From positions 1 through 64,000 of the forward strand of contig FZLS01000003.1 in NCBI GenBank assembly GCA_900197625.1: a DNA stretch of 64,000 bases, given 5' to 3'. Of this stretch, positions 42,897-53,315 are shown one piece after another. Source of the stretch: Rhodobacteraceae bacterium Water-Bin34. GTDB taxonomy: Bacteria; Pseudomonadota; Alphaproteobacteria; Rhodobacterales; Rhodobacteraceae. The notes beneath the pieces are model-generated. The model was not told where the DNA came from and ran no database searches. It worked only from the letters and a program-made list of their open reading frames with translations. Position 1 is the stretch's first letter. Every line of letters starts with the position of its first letter. The position numbers were made by a program, and so were the translations under genes.

Positions 42897-45800
42897 ATGA
42901 ATGCATTAGACAAAATTCGAAAAAAAATACGTCAATATCATTTAATTGATGAACGTTCACTAGTCCCTGAACTAATCAATTTAATTAATTTAAATAATAA
43001 TGAAAAAAAAGAGATAATGATATGCGCATCTGAATTAGTTGATGCACTCAGACTTGATAAAAATCCAGGAATTATGGAAGTATTCTTAGCAGAATATGGA
43101 TTATCAAACGATGAAGGTATTTCATTAATGTGTTTAGCTGAAGCACTTTTGAGAGTACCAGATACGACAACTATTGATAGTTTAATTAAAGATAAGTTAA
43201 CTAATCGAGGTTGGGTTGAACATATTGGAAATTCTGAGAGTACACTTGTAAACGCATCTACGTGGGCATTATTACTGACAGGCAAAGTTTTAAAGAATAC
43301 AAAAGAGCCAAATGTATATAATAATATTCACTTATTAATTAAAAAGTTTGGGGAACCATTTATAAGAAAAGCAGTAAGAGCAGCCATGAAAGAAATGGGT
43401 AATCAATTTGTACTTGGTCAATCAATTGAGAAAGCTGTAAAAAGAGGAACATCATCACAGAAAAAGGGGTATACCTTCTCCTATGATATGTTAGGGGAAG
43501 CTGCCCTAACAAATAAAGATGCTACAATATATACAAATGCTTATGCTGAGACTATTTCTTATCTATCAAAATATTGTACGAGTGATGATATTAGAGATAA
43601 TCCTGGAATTTCGATAAAGTTATCTGCACTTTATCCACGATATGAGCTAGTTCATAAGAAAGCAGTTTTAGATATATTGGGAAATCGCTTGCTTGATCTT
43701 GCATTGAAGGCAAAAAAAGCAAATATGGGATTAAATATTGATGCAGAAGAAGCAGCAAGATTAGATTTATCTTTAGATATTATTGAGAAAGTATTTTCTA
43801 ACCCACTACTATCAGGCTGGAATGGTTTTGGTGTTGTTGTTCAATCATACAGTAAAAGAACTTTATTTGTTATAGACTGGCTATATGCTCTATCAAGTAA
43901 GTACGATCAAAAAATTATGGTACGGTTAGTTAAAGGAGCGTATTGGGATACAGAAATCAAAATTTCACAATCTGAAGGCATGTTAGATTTTCCAGTTTTT
44001 ACCTCAAAAGCTGCTACTGATATTTCTTACTTAGCATGTGCAAGTAAGCTATTTGAAATGACAGATTATATCTTTCCACAATTTGCCACTCATAATGCTC
44101 ATACAATTTACTCAATACTCAAAATTGCCAAAAAAAATAAAAACTATGAATTTCAACGGTTACATGGAATGGGAGAGTCCTTATTTAGTCAATTAATGCA
44201 AAATCATAAGATAAAATGCAGAATATATGCACCTGTTGGAGTGCATGATGATTTATTGGCATATTTGGTAAGGAGATTATTAGAAAATGGTGCAAATTCG
44301 TCTTTTGTAAACCAAATACTCGATAAAAAAATTCGATCCTCTGATGTTGTATTAGACCCAATATATAAATGGAAATCATCTTTTTATGAATTAAACAAAG
44401 TAATAAAACCAAAGAAAATATACGATCCTTCTCGAATTAATTCATCTGGTTATGATTTAAATAATGTTACTGAGTTAGACCAAATAAATATAAAACGTGA
44501 AAAATTTAAAGAGATAAAATGGATTCTATCCTCACAATTAAAATCTGAACCTTCGGGTTCGATTGTATCAATTGCTAATCCATTTAACAGTAATGATATA
44601 GTTGGTGAGGTTAAAACAGCAACAGTCTCGGATGTAAATAAATCTATTGAAAATGCAACGCTTTGGACAATACCGAATGAAGAAAAAACGATTATTTTAA
44701 ATAAAATTGCTGATTTATATGAAAAAAACTTTATTGAAATTTTTGCAATTTTAACACGCGAAGCAGGAAAAACTATAAGTGACGCAATATCAGAAATAAG
44801 GGAAGCAGTTGATTTTATTCGGTATTATTCATTTGAGTCCAGTAAATTAACTGACTCAAAACCACTTGGAAAAATTGTTTGTATTTCACCTTGGAATTTC
44901 CCATTAGCAATTTTTACAGGACAAATAATTGCAGCTTTGTCAGTAGGAAATGCAGTACTAGCTAAACCGGCAGATTACACTCCAATAATTGCCATTCGAG
45001 CTGTTGAATTAATGTACAAGGCAGGTGTGCCAAGAACTTCATTACAATTATTGATTGGAGACGGTCCTATTCTTGGTGATGCATTGGTGACCAATAAATT
45101 TATAGATGGAATTTGTTTTACGGGGTCAACAAATATTGCAAAATTAATAAATAAAAATTCTGCATCTGAAGGAAATCCTTACGTATCTTTAGTTGCTGAG
45201 ACTGGTGGCATTAATGCTATGATAGTTGATAGTACAGCTCTACCAGAACAAGCGGTAAAAGATATTTTAGCTAGTTCTTTTCAATCTGCTGGTCAACGAT
45301 GTTCAGCTTTGCGAATGCTATATTTACAAGAAGACATAGCTCATAAGTTTTTAGAAATGCTGTACGGTGCTATGGATGAACTAATAGTCAATGATCCGTG
45401 GCTTGCTAATACAGATATTGGACCAATCATTAGTATCAATGCTACCAAAGATATAGAAAAATACATTAATCTAGCTAATGATGAAAATAGAGTTCTACAT
45501 CAAGTTAAAATTCCTGCACAAGGGTCATTTGTTAAACCTACAGTGATAAAAGTTGAGTCAATAAAACAATTAGAACGTGAAATATTTGGACCAGTTTTAC
45601 ATGTAGCAACATTCAAATCTGCCGATATTCCAGGAATAGTAGACGATATTAATAATAAAGGTTATGGGTTAACATTTGGCGTACACTCCAGAATAGATTC
45701 AAGAATTCATTATATTTGTGAAAATTTAAATGTTGGTAATATCTATGTGAACCGTAATCAAATTGGTGCTGTAGTTGGCACTCAACCTTTTGGTGGAGAA

Positions 45801-46346
45801 GGCCTGTCAGGTACTGGACCAAAAGCTGGAGGGCCATCATATCTATATCAGTTTGTTAAAGGAAACGTTAATACAACTTATGAATACGCTGATAAGAAAA
45901 CCGAGATAGAAAATGCACAGAAAATAATTGATGAGTGTTATCAGGTTGAGAGAAAAGTATTAAATTGCACCTCCCTACCCGGCCCGACTGGAGAGTCGAA
46001 TATTCTTACTACATATCCAAAAGGAATTATTTTATGTTTAGGCCCGACAGAAAAACAAGCGGAACTTCAAGCAAAAAGTGTTCGTGATATTGGTAGTACA
46101 GCCTGCATAGTTTTAGGATTAGATCTTAATAATTTAAGTAAATTAGAAAATTTTTCTGCGGTAATGCTTTTTGCAAAAATTGATATGGTACGTGTTGCAA
46201 AAAAAGCATTAGCAGAGAAAAATGGAAGTATTATTCCACTAATAACTAATACTGAAACATTAAAAAATATGAAAATTGAAAGACATGTTTGTATCAATAC
46301 AACAGCAGCCGGTGGCAATGTAGAGTTATTGATTAACTCGAATTGA
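42897..46346 (+). CDS. putA: Bifunctional proline dehydrogenase / P5C dehydrogenase PutA
   Basis: PutA oxidises proline to glutamate with FAD and NAD. The 1149 residues start directly with the helical arm domain and have no ribbon-helix-helix repressor domain. The proline dehydrogenase barrel shows [33 protein letters not shown] and [20 protein letters not shown]. The P5C dehydrogenase half shows [14 protein letters not shown], the Glu in [10 protein letters not shown] and catalytic C802 in [11 protein letters not shown]. About 130 residues at the end form the C-terminal lid-like domain of long PutAs. The site AAAGGTAG precedes the ATG. Confidence 0.97.
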   Translation: MNALDKIRKKIRQYHLIDERSLVPELINLINLNNNEKKEIMICASELVDALRLDKNPGIMEVFLAEYGLSNDEGISLMCLAEALLRVPDTTTIDSLIKDKLTNRGWVEHIGNSESTLVNASTWALLLTGKVLKNTKEPNVYNNIHLLIKKFGEPFIRKAVRAAMKEMGNQFVLGQSIEKAVKRGTSSQKKGYTFSYDMLGEAALTNKDATIYTNAYAETISYLSKYCTSDDIRDNPGISIKLSALYPRYELVHKKAVLDILGNRLLDLALKAKKANMGLNIDAEEAARLDLSLDIIEKVFSNPLLSGWNGFGVVVQSYSKRTLFVIDWLYALSSKYDQKIMVRLVKGAYWDTEIKISQSEGMLDFPVFTSKAATDISYLACASKLFEMTDYIFPQFATHNAHTIYSILKIAKKNKNYEFQRLHGMGESLFSQLMQNHKIKCRIYAPVGVHDDLLAYLVRRLLENGANSSFVNQILDKKIRSSDVVLDPIYKWKSSFYELNKVIKPKKIYDPSRINSSGYDLNNVTELDQINIKREKFKEIKWILSSQLKSEPSGSIVSIANPFNSNDIVGEVKTATVSDVNKSIENATLWTIPNEEKTIILNKIADLYEKNFIEIFAILTREAGKTISDAISEIREAVDFIRYYSFESSKLTDSKPLGKIVCISPWNFPLAIFTGQIIAALSVGNAVLAKPADYTPIIAIRAVELMYKAGVPRTSLQLLIGDGPILGDALVTNKFIDGICFTGSTNIAKLINKNSASEGNPYVSLVAETGGINAMIVDSTALPEQAVKDILASSFQSAGQRCSALRMLYLQEDIAHKFLEMLYGAMDELIVNDPWLANTDIGPIISINATKDIEKYINLANDENRVLHQVKIPAQGSFVKPTVIKVESIKQLEREIFGPVLHVATFKSADIPGIVDDINNKGYGLTFGVHSRIDSRIHYICENLNVGNIYVNRNQIGAVVGTQPFGGEGLSGTGPKAGGPSYLYQFVKGNVNTTYEYADKKTEIENAQKIIDECYQVERKVLNCTSLPGPTGESNILTTYPKGIILCLGPTEKQAELQAKSVRDIGSTACIVLGLDLNNLSKLENFSAVMLFAKIDMVRVAKKALAEKNGSIIPLITNTETLKNMKIERHVCINTTAAGGNVELLINSN

Positions 46347-46378
46347 AACTAAATAAATGATTATAAAAAATTATGTTG

Positions 46379-47683
46379 TTATGATTTTTCAGGTAAAAGC
46401 CCTCTTGGACTAAACCTTAATACTAATAATAATATCAGCCCCATTGTCATCAAACGCATGTGTGCGGCTGAGTCTATTAAGTGTAACCTAAGGCTGCTAT
46501 CTTCTGACATTCCAGAAGTTATAACGTTCATTAGTAATAAACCAAGTGGCTCAGCCTCGATCCAAAAAAACCAAATTACAAATCCACCAAGTATAGCTCC
46601 CCAATTATTACCAGATCCACCAACAATAACCATAATCCATATTAGGAATGTAAATCTTAACGGTTGATATGAAGTTGGGGTTAATTGGCCATCTAATGTT
46701 GTAAGCATAGCACCTGCAAGTCCAACAACAATGGATCCTAATACAAATACCTGTAAATGTCTCTTTGTAACATTTTTGCCCATTGCATTAGCTGAAACTT
46801 CATTATCACGAATAGCACGCATCATCCGTCCCCATGGGGATTTTAATGCAGTTTCTGAAAGCCATAATACAATTAATAACATTGTTATAAATAATCCGGC
46901 ATAGCATATCTTGACAAATATACTTGAAAAGCCAACCGGATCAGCACCCAGCCAATTACAAAGTTCAAGAAACCAGGGTGTAGATTGCAAGTTAACTTCG
47001 TATGGTACCGGTCTTGGCATACCAATTACATTTTTCACTCCCCTAGTCATCCAGTCTTCGTGTTTTAAAACTGCTATTATAATTTCTGAAATACCAAGTG
47101 TTGCAATAGCAAGGTAATCAGATCTTAGGCCTAATGTAATCTTGCCAATGACCCATGCTGCAATTCCCGCGAACAATCCACCAATCGGCCAAGAAATAAC
47201 AATAGGTAACCCTAAGCCGCCTAAGTAACCTGATTTTGCTGGGTTGATGCTTTCTATTGCTTGAGTTGCAGGGCTAAATATTAATCTAGATAAAAAGAAA
47301 CCAATAATGCAAATGGCAACAATAGAAATTGTTCTATATCTTCCAGATTTCATATTTTTATAGGTAAATACAGCAAGTCCAATGGAAATAACTGCAATTA
47401 ACAATCCACCAAGAGCACCCCAGCCACCTTTATCCCAAGCCCCTTCTATGGGTGGCATTGCAACTAATACTGCAGCAAGGCCTCCTAAAGCAGCAAAACC
47501 CATAATACCAACATTGAAAAGGCCTGCATATCCCCACTGTATATTTACCCCTAAGGCCATGATTGCACTAATTAGGCATAGGTTAAGAATAGATAAAGAC
47601 ACATTCCAACTTTGGAAAAGTCCTACCCCTAATAAAAGTAATGCCATAATTGCAAAATATAATATGTTTTTATTAAGAGCCAT
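46379..47683 (-). CDS. livM: Branched-chain amino-acid-type ABC permease LivM
   Basis: A membrane permease of 434 residues with about ten hydrophobic segments. The LivM signature lies in VNIQWGYAGLFNVGIMGFAALGG and in the later LRSDYLAIATLGISEII. The EAA-like loop MMRAIRDNEVSANAMGKN contacts the ATPases. It is longer than usual because of an insert between the early helices. Its start overlaps the livH stop by one base. It is the last gene of a J-G-F-H-M operon. Confidence 0.94.
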   Translation of the reverse strand: MALNKNILYFAIMALLLLGVGLFQSWNVSLSILNLCLISAIMALGVNIQWGYAGLFNVGIMGFAALGGLAAVLVAMPPIEGAWDKGGWGALGGLLIAVISIGLAVFTYKNMKSGRYRTISIVAICIIGFFLSRLIFSPATQAIESINPAKSGYLGGLGLPIVISWPIGGLFAGIAAWVIGKITLGLRSDYLAIATLGISEIIIAVLKHEDWMTRGVKNVIGMPRPVPYEVNLQSTPWFLELCNWLGADPVGFSSIFVKICYAGLFITMLLIVLWLSETALKSPWGRMMRAIRDNEVSANAMGKNVTKRHLQVFVLGSIVVGLAGAMLTTLDGQLTPTSYQPLRFTFLIWIMVIVGGSGNNWGAILGGFVIWFFWIEAEPLGLLLMNVITSGMSEDSSLRLHLIDSAAHMRLMTMGLILLLVLRFSPRGLLPEKS

Positions 47684-48696
47684 TAAACTGATTTTCCTGC
47701 AAAAATTCCTGTTGGTTTAAAAAGTAATACCAAAACTAATATAATAAAGCTTACAGCAAATTTATAATCTGTTGCTAATAGTTGCACTAGTCCTTCTGGT
47801 TTCCAATCGCCTGGAACAATGTAAGCAACAAACTTTTTATACGGATATGTTATCATAATTTCTGAGAATGCTATTACAAATCCACCAGCAATAGCTCCTA
47901 ATGGATTACCTAAACCACCAACTATTGCAGAAGCAAAGATCGGGAGTAATAACATAAAATATGTAAATGGTTTAAATGATTTATCCAAACCGTATAAAGT
48001 CCCTGCTATTGTGGCCAATATTGCGACTAAGATCCATGTAACCGACACTACTTTGTCTGGGCTTATTCCGGATAATAACGCTAAATCTTCATTATCTGAA
48101 AAGGCTCTCATTGATTTGCCAGTGCGGGTTTTATTTAGAAACCAGAATAATGCCACAACAACAATTACTGCCGTAACTACAGTTAATCCTTGAGAAACTT
48201 TAATAGAGACACCTTCAGCTGTGCCTAAGTATTGTTTCATAGCTTTAGCTTTAATAATAAACCTTTCACCGTCAGCAAAACGCTGATCGTCTGGCCCAAT
48301 AATAAAACGTACTATACCATTGAGAACAAACATTATTCCAACAGACGCAATAAGATATGTTACTGGCACAGCCTTTTTTTCACGATAAAATTTATATACA
48401 AATTTATCTGAACCAAGAAGGAAAATAGCTGTAGCTAATATTCCAAATGGTAATGCAATTAATGCTGTTGGCAATGGCCCTAAATTAATCCCATATGATT
48501 GGAATAACCAAGTAAATAGTATCACAATCATAGTACCAAATGCCATAATATCGCCATGTGCGAAATTAGAGAACCGTAATATACCATATACTAAAGTGAC
48601 ACCTACTGCACCTAGGGCCAGCTGAGAACCATATGCTATTGCCGGTACAAAAACAAAATTAGACATCAAGAAAAAAGCATTGAGTAAATCTTCCAT
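47683..48696 (-). CDS. livH: Branched-chain amino-acid-type ABC permease LivH
   Basis: The partner permease, 337 residues. Family blocks are VTLVYGILRFSNFAHGDIMAFGT at the start, the coupling loop TGKSMRAFSDNEDLALLSGI, and IVGGLGNPLGAIAGG. The site GAGGATCTGTA precedes the ATG. It lies 84 bases after livF and overlaps livM by one base. Confidence 0.95.
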   Translation of the reverse strand: MEDLLNAFFLMSNFVFVPAIAYGSQLALGAVGVTLVYGILRFSNFAHGDIMAFGTMIVILFTWLFQSYGINLGPLPTALIALPFGILATAIFLLGSDKFVYKFYREKKAVPVTYLIASVGIMFVLNGIVRFIIGPDDQRFADGERFIIKAKAMKQYLGTAEGVSIKVSQGLTVVTAVIVVVALFWFLNKTRTGKSMRAFSDNEDLALLSGISPDKVVSVTWILVAILATIAGTLYGLDKSFKPFTYFMLLLPIFASAIVGGLGNPLGAIAGGFVIAFSEIMITYPYKKFVAYIVPGDWKPEGLVQLLATDYKFAVSFIILVLVLLFKPTGIFAGKSV

Positions 48697-48780
48697 TACA
48701 GATCCTCGACAATATATACATTAAAAAGATTTCCTATCTCATTGTATTTTATTAGTTTTATATATAAATATACAATCATA

Positions 48781-49485
48781 TTATCCTCCAAGGAAACTTT
48801 TGCGCACTTCGGGATTGTTTAATAAAACTTCACCAGTATCTGTGAATTTATTTCTTCCTTGTACCATTACATAGCCTTTATCAGCAATATTTAAGGCTTG
48901 CCTAGCATTTTGCTCTACCATCAAGATTGTTATACCCGTTTTAGCTACTTCTATTATATTATCAAACAGCTCATCCATAACTATAGGTGAAACTCCTGCA
49001 GTTGGTTCATCTAACATTAATACCTTTGGCTGTGTCATTAAGGCACGGCCAACAGCGACTTGTTGTCTTTGACCACCAGATAACTCACCAGCATTTTGAT
49101 TCCTCTTGTCTTTAAGAATTGGAAAAAGATCAAACACTTCGCCCATTGTTTTACCAATATCATCGCGCCTTAAGAATGCACCCATTTCAAGGTTTTCTTC
49201 AACACTCATGCTTGGAAAAACATTTGCTGTTTGAGGAACAAACGCCATACCTTTTGCAACACGAGCTTGAGGTGATAAACTTGTAATATCTTCTCCATCT
49301 AAAATAATAGAACCAGTATGTATATTTAGCATTCCAAAAATTGCTTTCATAGCGGTTGATTTTCCAGCACCATTAGGGCCTACGATTACTGCTATTTCGC
49401 CTTTTTCTGCTATTATATTACATCCATGTAATATATCAGCAGCACCATATCCACCGGTCATATTTTCGCCTATAAGATAACTCAT
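48781..49485 (-). CDS. livF: Branched-chain amino-acid-type ABC ATPase LivF
   Basis: One of two ATPases of the Liv importer, 234 residues. Walker A is GPNGAGKSTAMK, the signature LSGGQRQQVAVGRAL, Walker B VLMLDEPTAGVSP and the H-loop MVEQNARQALN, as typical for LivF. It overlaps livG by 4 bases (ATGA), so the two ATPases are coupled. Confidence 0.95.
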   Translation of the reverse strand: MSYLIGENMTGGYGAADILHGCNIIAEKGEIAVIVGPNGAGKSTAMKAIFGMLNIHTGSIILDGEDITSLSPQARVAKGMAFVPQTANVFPSMSVEENLEMGAFLRRDDIGKTMGEVFDLFPILKDKRNQNAGELSGGQRQQVAVGRALMTQPKVLMLDEPTAGVSPIVMDELFDNIIEVAKTGITILMVEQNARQALNIADKGYVMVQGRNKFTDTGEVLLNNPEVRKSFLGG

Positions 49486-50258
49486 GATGCAGCCTTATTT
49501 TTTAATCCAGTTCCAAGGTACGCTTCAATAACTTGTTCATTTGATTTAATTTCGTCTATTGTACCCTTTGCAAGTACACCACCCTCAGCCATAACTATAA
49601 CTGGGTCACATAGGCGACCAATAAACTCCATATCATGCTCAATAACGCAAAATGTATAGCCACGTTCTTTGTTAAGCCGTATAATTGCATCACCGATTGT
49701 GTTCAAAAGTGTTCGGTTTACACCAGCCCCAACTTCATCAAGAAATACAATTTTAGCATCAACCATCATAGTTCGGCCTAATTCTAGTAATTTCTTTTGA
49801 CCCCCTGATAAATTTCCTGCTAATTCATTAGCTACATGAGAAATTTCCAAGAACTCAATAACTTCATCAGCCTTTTTTCGTAATAAACTTTCTTCTTCTC
49901 GAATTTTTGACGGTTTGAGCCAAACATCTAAAAGTTTTTCTCCCGATTGCTCACCTGGCACCATCATGAGGTTTTCTCTGACTGTCATAGTGCTGAATTC
50001 ATGAGCTATTTGGAAAGTACGTAATAACCCTCTGTGAAATAATTGGTGAGGCTCTAATCCAGTTATATCTTTACCATCTAAGAAGACGGTTCCTTGTGAT
50101 GGCTTATAAACACCTGCAATAACATTAAATAGTGTAGTCTTACCTGCACCATTGGGGCCAACTAGACCAGTAATAGATCCTTTTTCGATAGTTAAAGATG
50201 CATTATTTACAGCCGTGAAACCACCAAATTTTTTTGTAAGATTATTTATTGTTATCAT
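49482..50258 (-). CDS. livG: Branched-chain amino-acid-type ABC ATPase LivG
   Basis: The second ATPase, 258 residues from the ATG at 50258. This start is preferred because an upstream in-frame start would place translated residues across a terminator hairpin. Walker A is GPNGAGKTTLFN, the signature LSGGQKKLLELGRT and Walker B IVFLDEVGAGVN. The H-loop reads CVIEHDMEFIGRLCDP. It is separated from livJ by a hairpin with T-run. Confidence 0.94.
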   Translation of the reverse strand: MITINNLTKKFGGFTAVNNASLTIEKGSITGLVGPNGAGKTTLFNVIAGVYKPSQGTVFLDGKDITGLEPHQLFHRGLLRTFQIAHEFSTMTVRENLMMVPGEQSGEKLLDVWLKPSKIREEESLLRKKADEVIEFLEISHVANELAGNLSGGQKKLLELGRTMMVDAKIVFLDEVGAGVNRTLLNTIGDAIIRLNKERGYTFCVIEHDMEFIGRLCDPVIVMAEGGVLAKGTIDEIKSNEQVIEAYLGTGLKNKAAS

Positions 50259-50283
50259 AAAATCATTCCAGACATAAAAAAGA

Positions 50284-50301
50284 GGCCCCATAAATGGGGC
50301 C
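50284..50301 (-). terminator. Intercistronic terminator/attenuator between livJ and livG
   Basis: On the minus strand the stem GGCCCC / GGGGCC with an ATTTAT loop is followed by TCTTTTTTATG. It lies 24 bases after the livJ stop and 26 bases before livG. Partial read-through would give much binding protein and less transporter. Confidence 0.75.
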
Positions 50302-50324
50302 AATTTTAATTTTAGTTAGTTTAA

Positions 50325-51506
50325 TTATCTATAACGATCAACTGAAATTTTTGCATCTTTGATGGTTATTTCACGATAATTACCAGCACTTTCACCAGCA
50401 CCTATTAGTTCAACATTTGATGCACCAACATAATCGATTTCACCACCAGAAGCTAATATTTCCATACCTTTTGCTAGTTCACCTGGAAGTATTTGTTCTC
50501 CTGGTGCGTTAGCAACATCAAATACTTTCCCCTTATAATCAGCTGGATTTTTTGAACCAGCTGCTTGCATGGCTAATAGTATAAGTGCAGCGGCATCATA
50601 GCTTTCAGCTGCGAATGGTGAAGTAGCATCGAATGAATCTCCAGCTATTGAAACCAGAGTAGCAGCGCCTTCACTATCAGTGCCAGGTGCTTGACCGAAC
50701 GAACCGTCTAAATCTGTTCCAATTGCTTCTGGTAATGAATCACCTACCATACCATCTGGAAGTACGAAGGTATCAAATGCTCCTGTATCTAATGATGCTT
50801 GAATAATACCTTTACCACCTTGATCTAGATATCCAGCAACAACTAAAATTTCACCACCAGCAGCAGCTAAAGCGCCAACTTCAGCAGAATAATCTGCTTT
50901 TCCATCTTCATGTGATGCATTTATTGTAACCTCACCGCCTGCAGCTTCGAAAGCCGCAGCAAAAGCATCAGCTAAACCTTTACCATAATCATTATTTGTA
51001 TAAGTTAGAGCAACAGAATTATAGCCTCGTTCCATAATTATTTCACTCATAACAACACCCTGGCGAGCATCAGATGGCGCAGTACGGAAAAATAACCCAT
51101 TATCCTCAATTGTTGAAAGTGCTGGAGATGTTGCAGAAGGTGATATCATAACCATGCCGTTTGGCATTGCAACATTAGTTAAAGTAGCTGTTGTTACACC
51201 AGAACAATCTCCACCAACAATTCCTGAAACTTTATCTGAAGTTATTAAACGCTCTGCAGCTGCAGTCGCAGCACCAGCATCTACACAAGTTGTATCTGCA
51301 CGAATAGCAGTTACAGTTGAGCCATTCATAAATGAACCAGAAGCAGATACTTCTGCTATGGCTGCTTCAGCACCTGGCCCCATCTGAGCTACTAAGCTTT
51401 CAATTGGCCCAGTAAAACCAAGGAATACCCCAATTTTAACATCGTCAGCAGAAACTGCGGTTGCCATAGCCGCAGAAGCTACAGTCGCTAAAAGTAATTT
51501 TTTCAT
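50325..51506 (-). CDS. livJ: Branched-chain amino-acid-type ABC substrate-binding protein
   Basis: A periplasmic binding protein of 393 residues with signal peptide MKKLLLATVASAAMATAVSA. The LivJ-like fold is indicated by KIGVFLGFTGPIESLVAQMG, the DDTTCVDAG-type segment (RADTTCVDAGAATAAAERL) and GYNSVALTYTNNDYGKGLAD. The site GGGAGAAAG precedes the ATG. It is the first gene of its operon and is followed by a hairpin. The ligand could be a branched-chain amino acid, but this family also binds amides and aromatic acids. A 285-base gene-free region lies upstream, AT-rich, with no motif I can name. Confidence 0.92.
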   Translation of the reverse strand: MKKLLLATVASAAMATAVSADDVKIGVFLGFTGPIESLVAQMGPGAEAAIAEVSASGSFMNGSTVTAIRADTTCVDAGAATAAAERLITSDKVSGIVGGDCSGVTTATLTNVAMPNGMVMISPSATSPALSTIEDNGLFFRTAPSDARQGVVMSEIIMERGYNSVALTYTNNDYGKGLADAFAAAFEAAGGEVTINASHEDGKADYSAEVGALAAAGGEILVVAGYLDQGGKGIIQASLDTGAFDTFVLPDGMVGDSLPEAIGTDLDGSFGQAPGTDSEGAATLVSIAGDSFDATSPFAAESYDAAALILLAMQAAGSKNPADYKGKVFDVANAPGEQILPGELAKGMEILASGGEIDYVGASNVELIGAGESAGNYREITIKDAKISVDRYR

Positions 51507-51791
51507 TTCTTTCTCCCAAAAAGATTTTTTGAACTTGATGTATATAAAAAATATATAACTTTAATTCTAAGTATACTAATGTTGATCAGATTAAGCTGAG
51601 TGTCTAGTAGAATATTTAAAAACAACTAAAAAAATGCCTTTAACATATTTAAATTAAAACAAATAATAATGTTAAAAGTATCATTGTGAGATCTTTAAAA
51701 TAATAATATGATCTAAATATAGAATTTTAACATAAGGATGAATAAAAAATAGAATCAAATCTCAATTTTTTTTAATTAGAGAAGTAAATTT

Positions 51792-53315
51792 CTAACTTGT
51801 AATCTCGATTAGTTTAATACGTTGTATTTTCCCTGAAGGCCCTTTTGGAAGCTCATCAAGAAAATATATTCGATCAGGGGCTTTAAATTTTCCAAGTTTG
51901 GAACGACATAGCTCAATGAATTCATCTTCAGAAGCAATACTATTCATAGATAGCCTTATTGCGGCCTCTATCCTTTGGCCATAAACATCGCAAGGAATAG
52001 CAAACGCAGCAGCTTCAATAACATCTTTGTGTGCGTATAACGCGTCGTCTATCTCTCTGGGGGATATATTCTCTCCACCTTTAATAATTAATTCTTTTAA
52101 TCTGCCTGAAACAAAAACATAACCGTCATCATCCATATATCCTAAATCACCAGTTAGTAACCATCCATCTTCATTGATTGTTGATTTTGTAGCTCCAACA
52201 TTATCAAGGTACTCAATCATTATGTTGGGTCCCCTTACAGCTATTTCGCCAATAAGATTATCTATTTGTTCTGAACCATCATCTTTCAAAATTTTAACAT
52301 CATTACCAAATGCAACTCCCGGAGAACCTATTTTACGTTGTTTTGGCGGTAAAGGATTTGATAAAATTTGAGCAGCAGTCTCCGTCAATCCCATTGTTTC
52401 AATTATAGGTACACCAAACCTTTTTTCAAAATTTGATTGAGTATCAATAGCTAAAGGAGCTGATGCAGATCTTCCAAATCGAAGGTTGTTACATACAGAC
52501 ACACTAGGATCATTTTTTCCGTGTAAAAGATGCGATATTATTGTTGGAACTACTGAAAACCATGTAATTGAATATTTTTCACAGTCCTGCCAAAATTTTG
52601 AACTTGAAAATCTTGGGCAAATAACACTTGAGCCTCCTGAAATTAATGGTGCTATGACAGTAACACAAAGGCCGTTAATATGATAAAGTGGTAGTACGCA
52701 AAGTGCTCTATCAGTTGATTTTAATTCATGGGCAATTGAAGTTGTCCAACCACCGGAGAGAAGACTAGAATGTGAATGAACGACACCTTTTGGAACTCCA
52801 GTGGTGCCAGAAGTATACATTAATAATGCATGATCTTCTGGTGTAATATCATGCAACAAAAGAGTTTCTTTTGTATCTTTAAATGTATCTTTTCTTACTT
52901 TAACAATTGTAGGATTTGCATTTGTTTCTTTGAGTGCATTTGACAAAACATCTGATTGCATTTCATCATAAAATATAAAATTGCAATTACTGTGCGATAT
53001 AGCATGTCCAAGTGCTGCTGGACCAGCTGCAAGATTAAGTGGTGTGACACGAAAACCACCATAAATAATAGCATAAAAAATTTCTAGTGCGCTACTCCCA
53101 TTCGACATACAAATAGCTATACTTTCACCTTTTCGTATATTTAATCGCAGAAGATGATTTGTAATTAACTTAACTCTGTTTAATAATTCTAACCAAGTAA
53201 GTTCTGATCCATTATCTGAAAACTGGTAAGATACCTTATTTGGTGATGTTTTTGCGTGATAATTCAACCAGTCGCGGATCGTGCCTTCCGGTTTAGATGT
53301 GGGAGAATAAATCAT
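51792..53315 (-). CDS. AMP-forming acyl-CoA ligase (possible sulfoacetate-CoA ligase, SauT-like)
   Basis: An ANL-family ligase of 507 residues. The P-loop is LMYTSGTTGVPKGVVHSHS. The adenylate-binding GLTETAAQILSN block, the hinge GWLLTGDLGYMDDDGYVF and the C-terminal catalytic Lys in GPSGKIQRIKL are all present. It starts inside the stop of the aldehyde dehydrogenase gene (4-base overlap). Ligase, acylating dehydrogenase and acid transporter together match the sulfoacetate route (sulfoacetate to sulfoacetyl-CoA). Another short carboxylate is possible. Confidence 0.8.
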   Translation of the reverse strand: MIYSPTSKPEGTIRDWLNYHAKTSPNKVSYQFSDNGSELTWLELLNRVKLITNHLLRLNIRKGESIAICMSNGSSALEIFYAIIYGGFRVTPLNLAAGPAALGHAISHSNCNFIFYDEMQSDVLSNALKETNANPTIVKVRKDTFKDTKETLLLHDITPEDHALLMYTSGTTGVPKGVVHSHSSLLSGGWTTSIAHELKSTDRALCVLPLYHINGLCVTVIAPLISGGSSVICPRFSSSKFWQDCEKYSITWFSVVPTIISHLLHGKNDPSVSVCNNLRFGRSASAPLAIDTQSNFEKRFGVPIIETMGLTETAAQILSNPLPPKQRKIGSPGVAFGNDVKILKDDGSEQIDNLIGEIAVRGPNIMIEYLDNVGATKSTINEDGWLLTGDLGYMDDDGYVFVSGRLKELIIKGGENISPREIDDALYAHKDVIEAAAFAIPCDVYGQRIEAAIRLSMNSIASEDEFIELCRSKLGKFKAPDRIYFLDELPKGPSGKIQRIKLIEITS

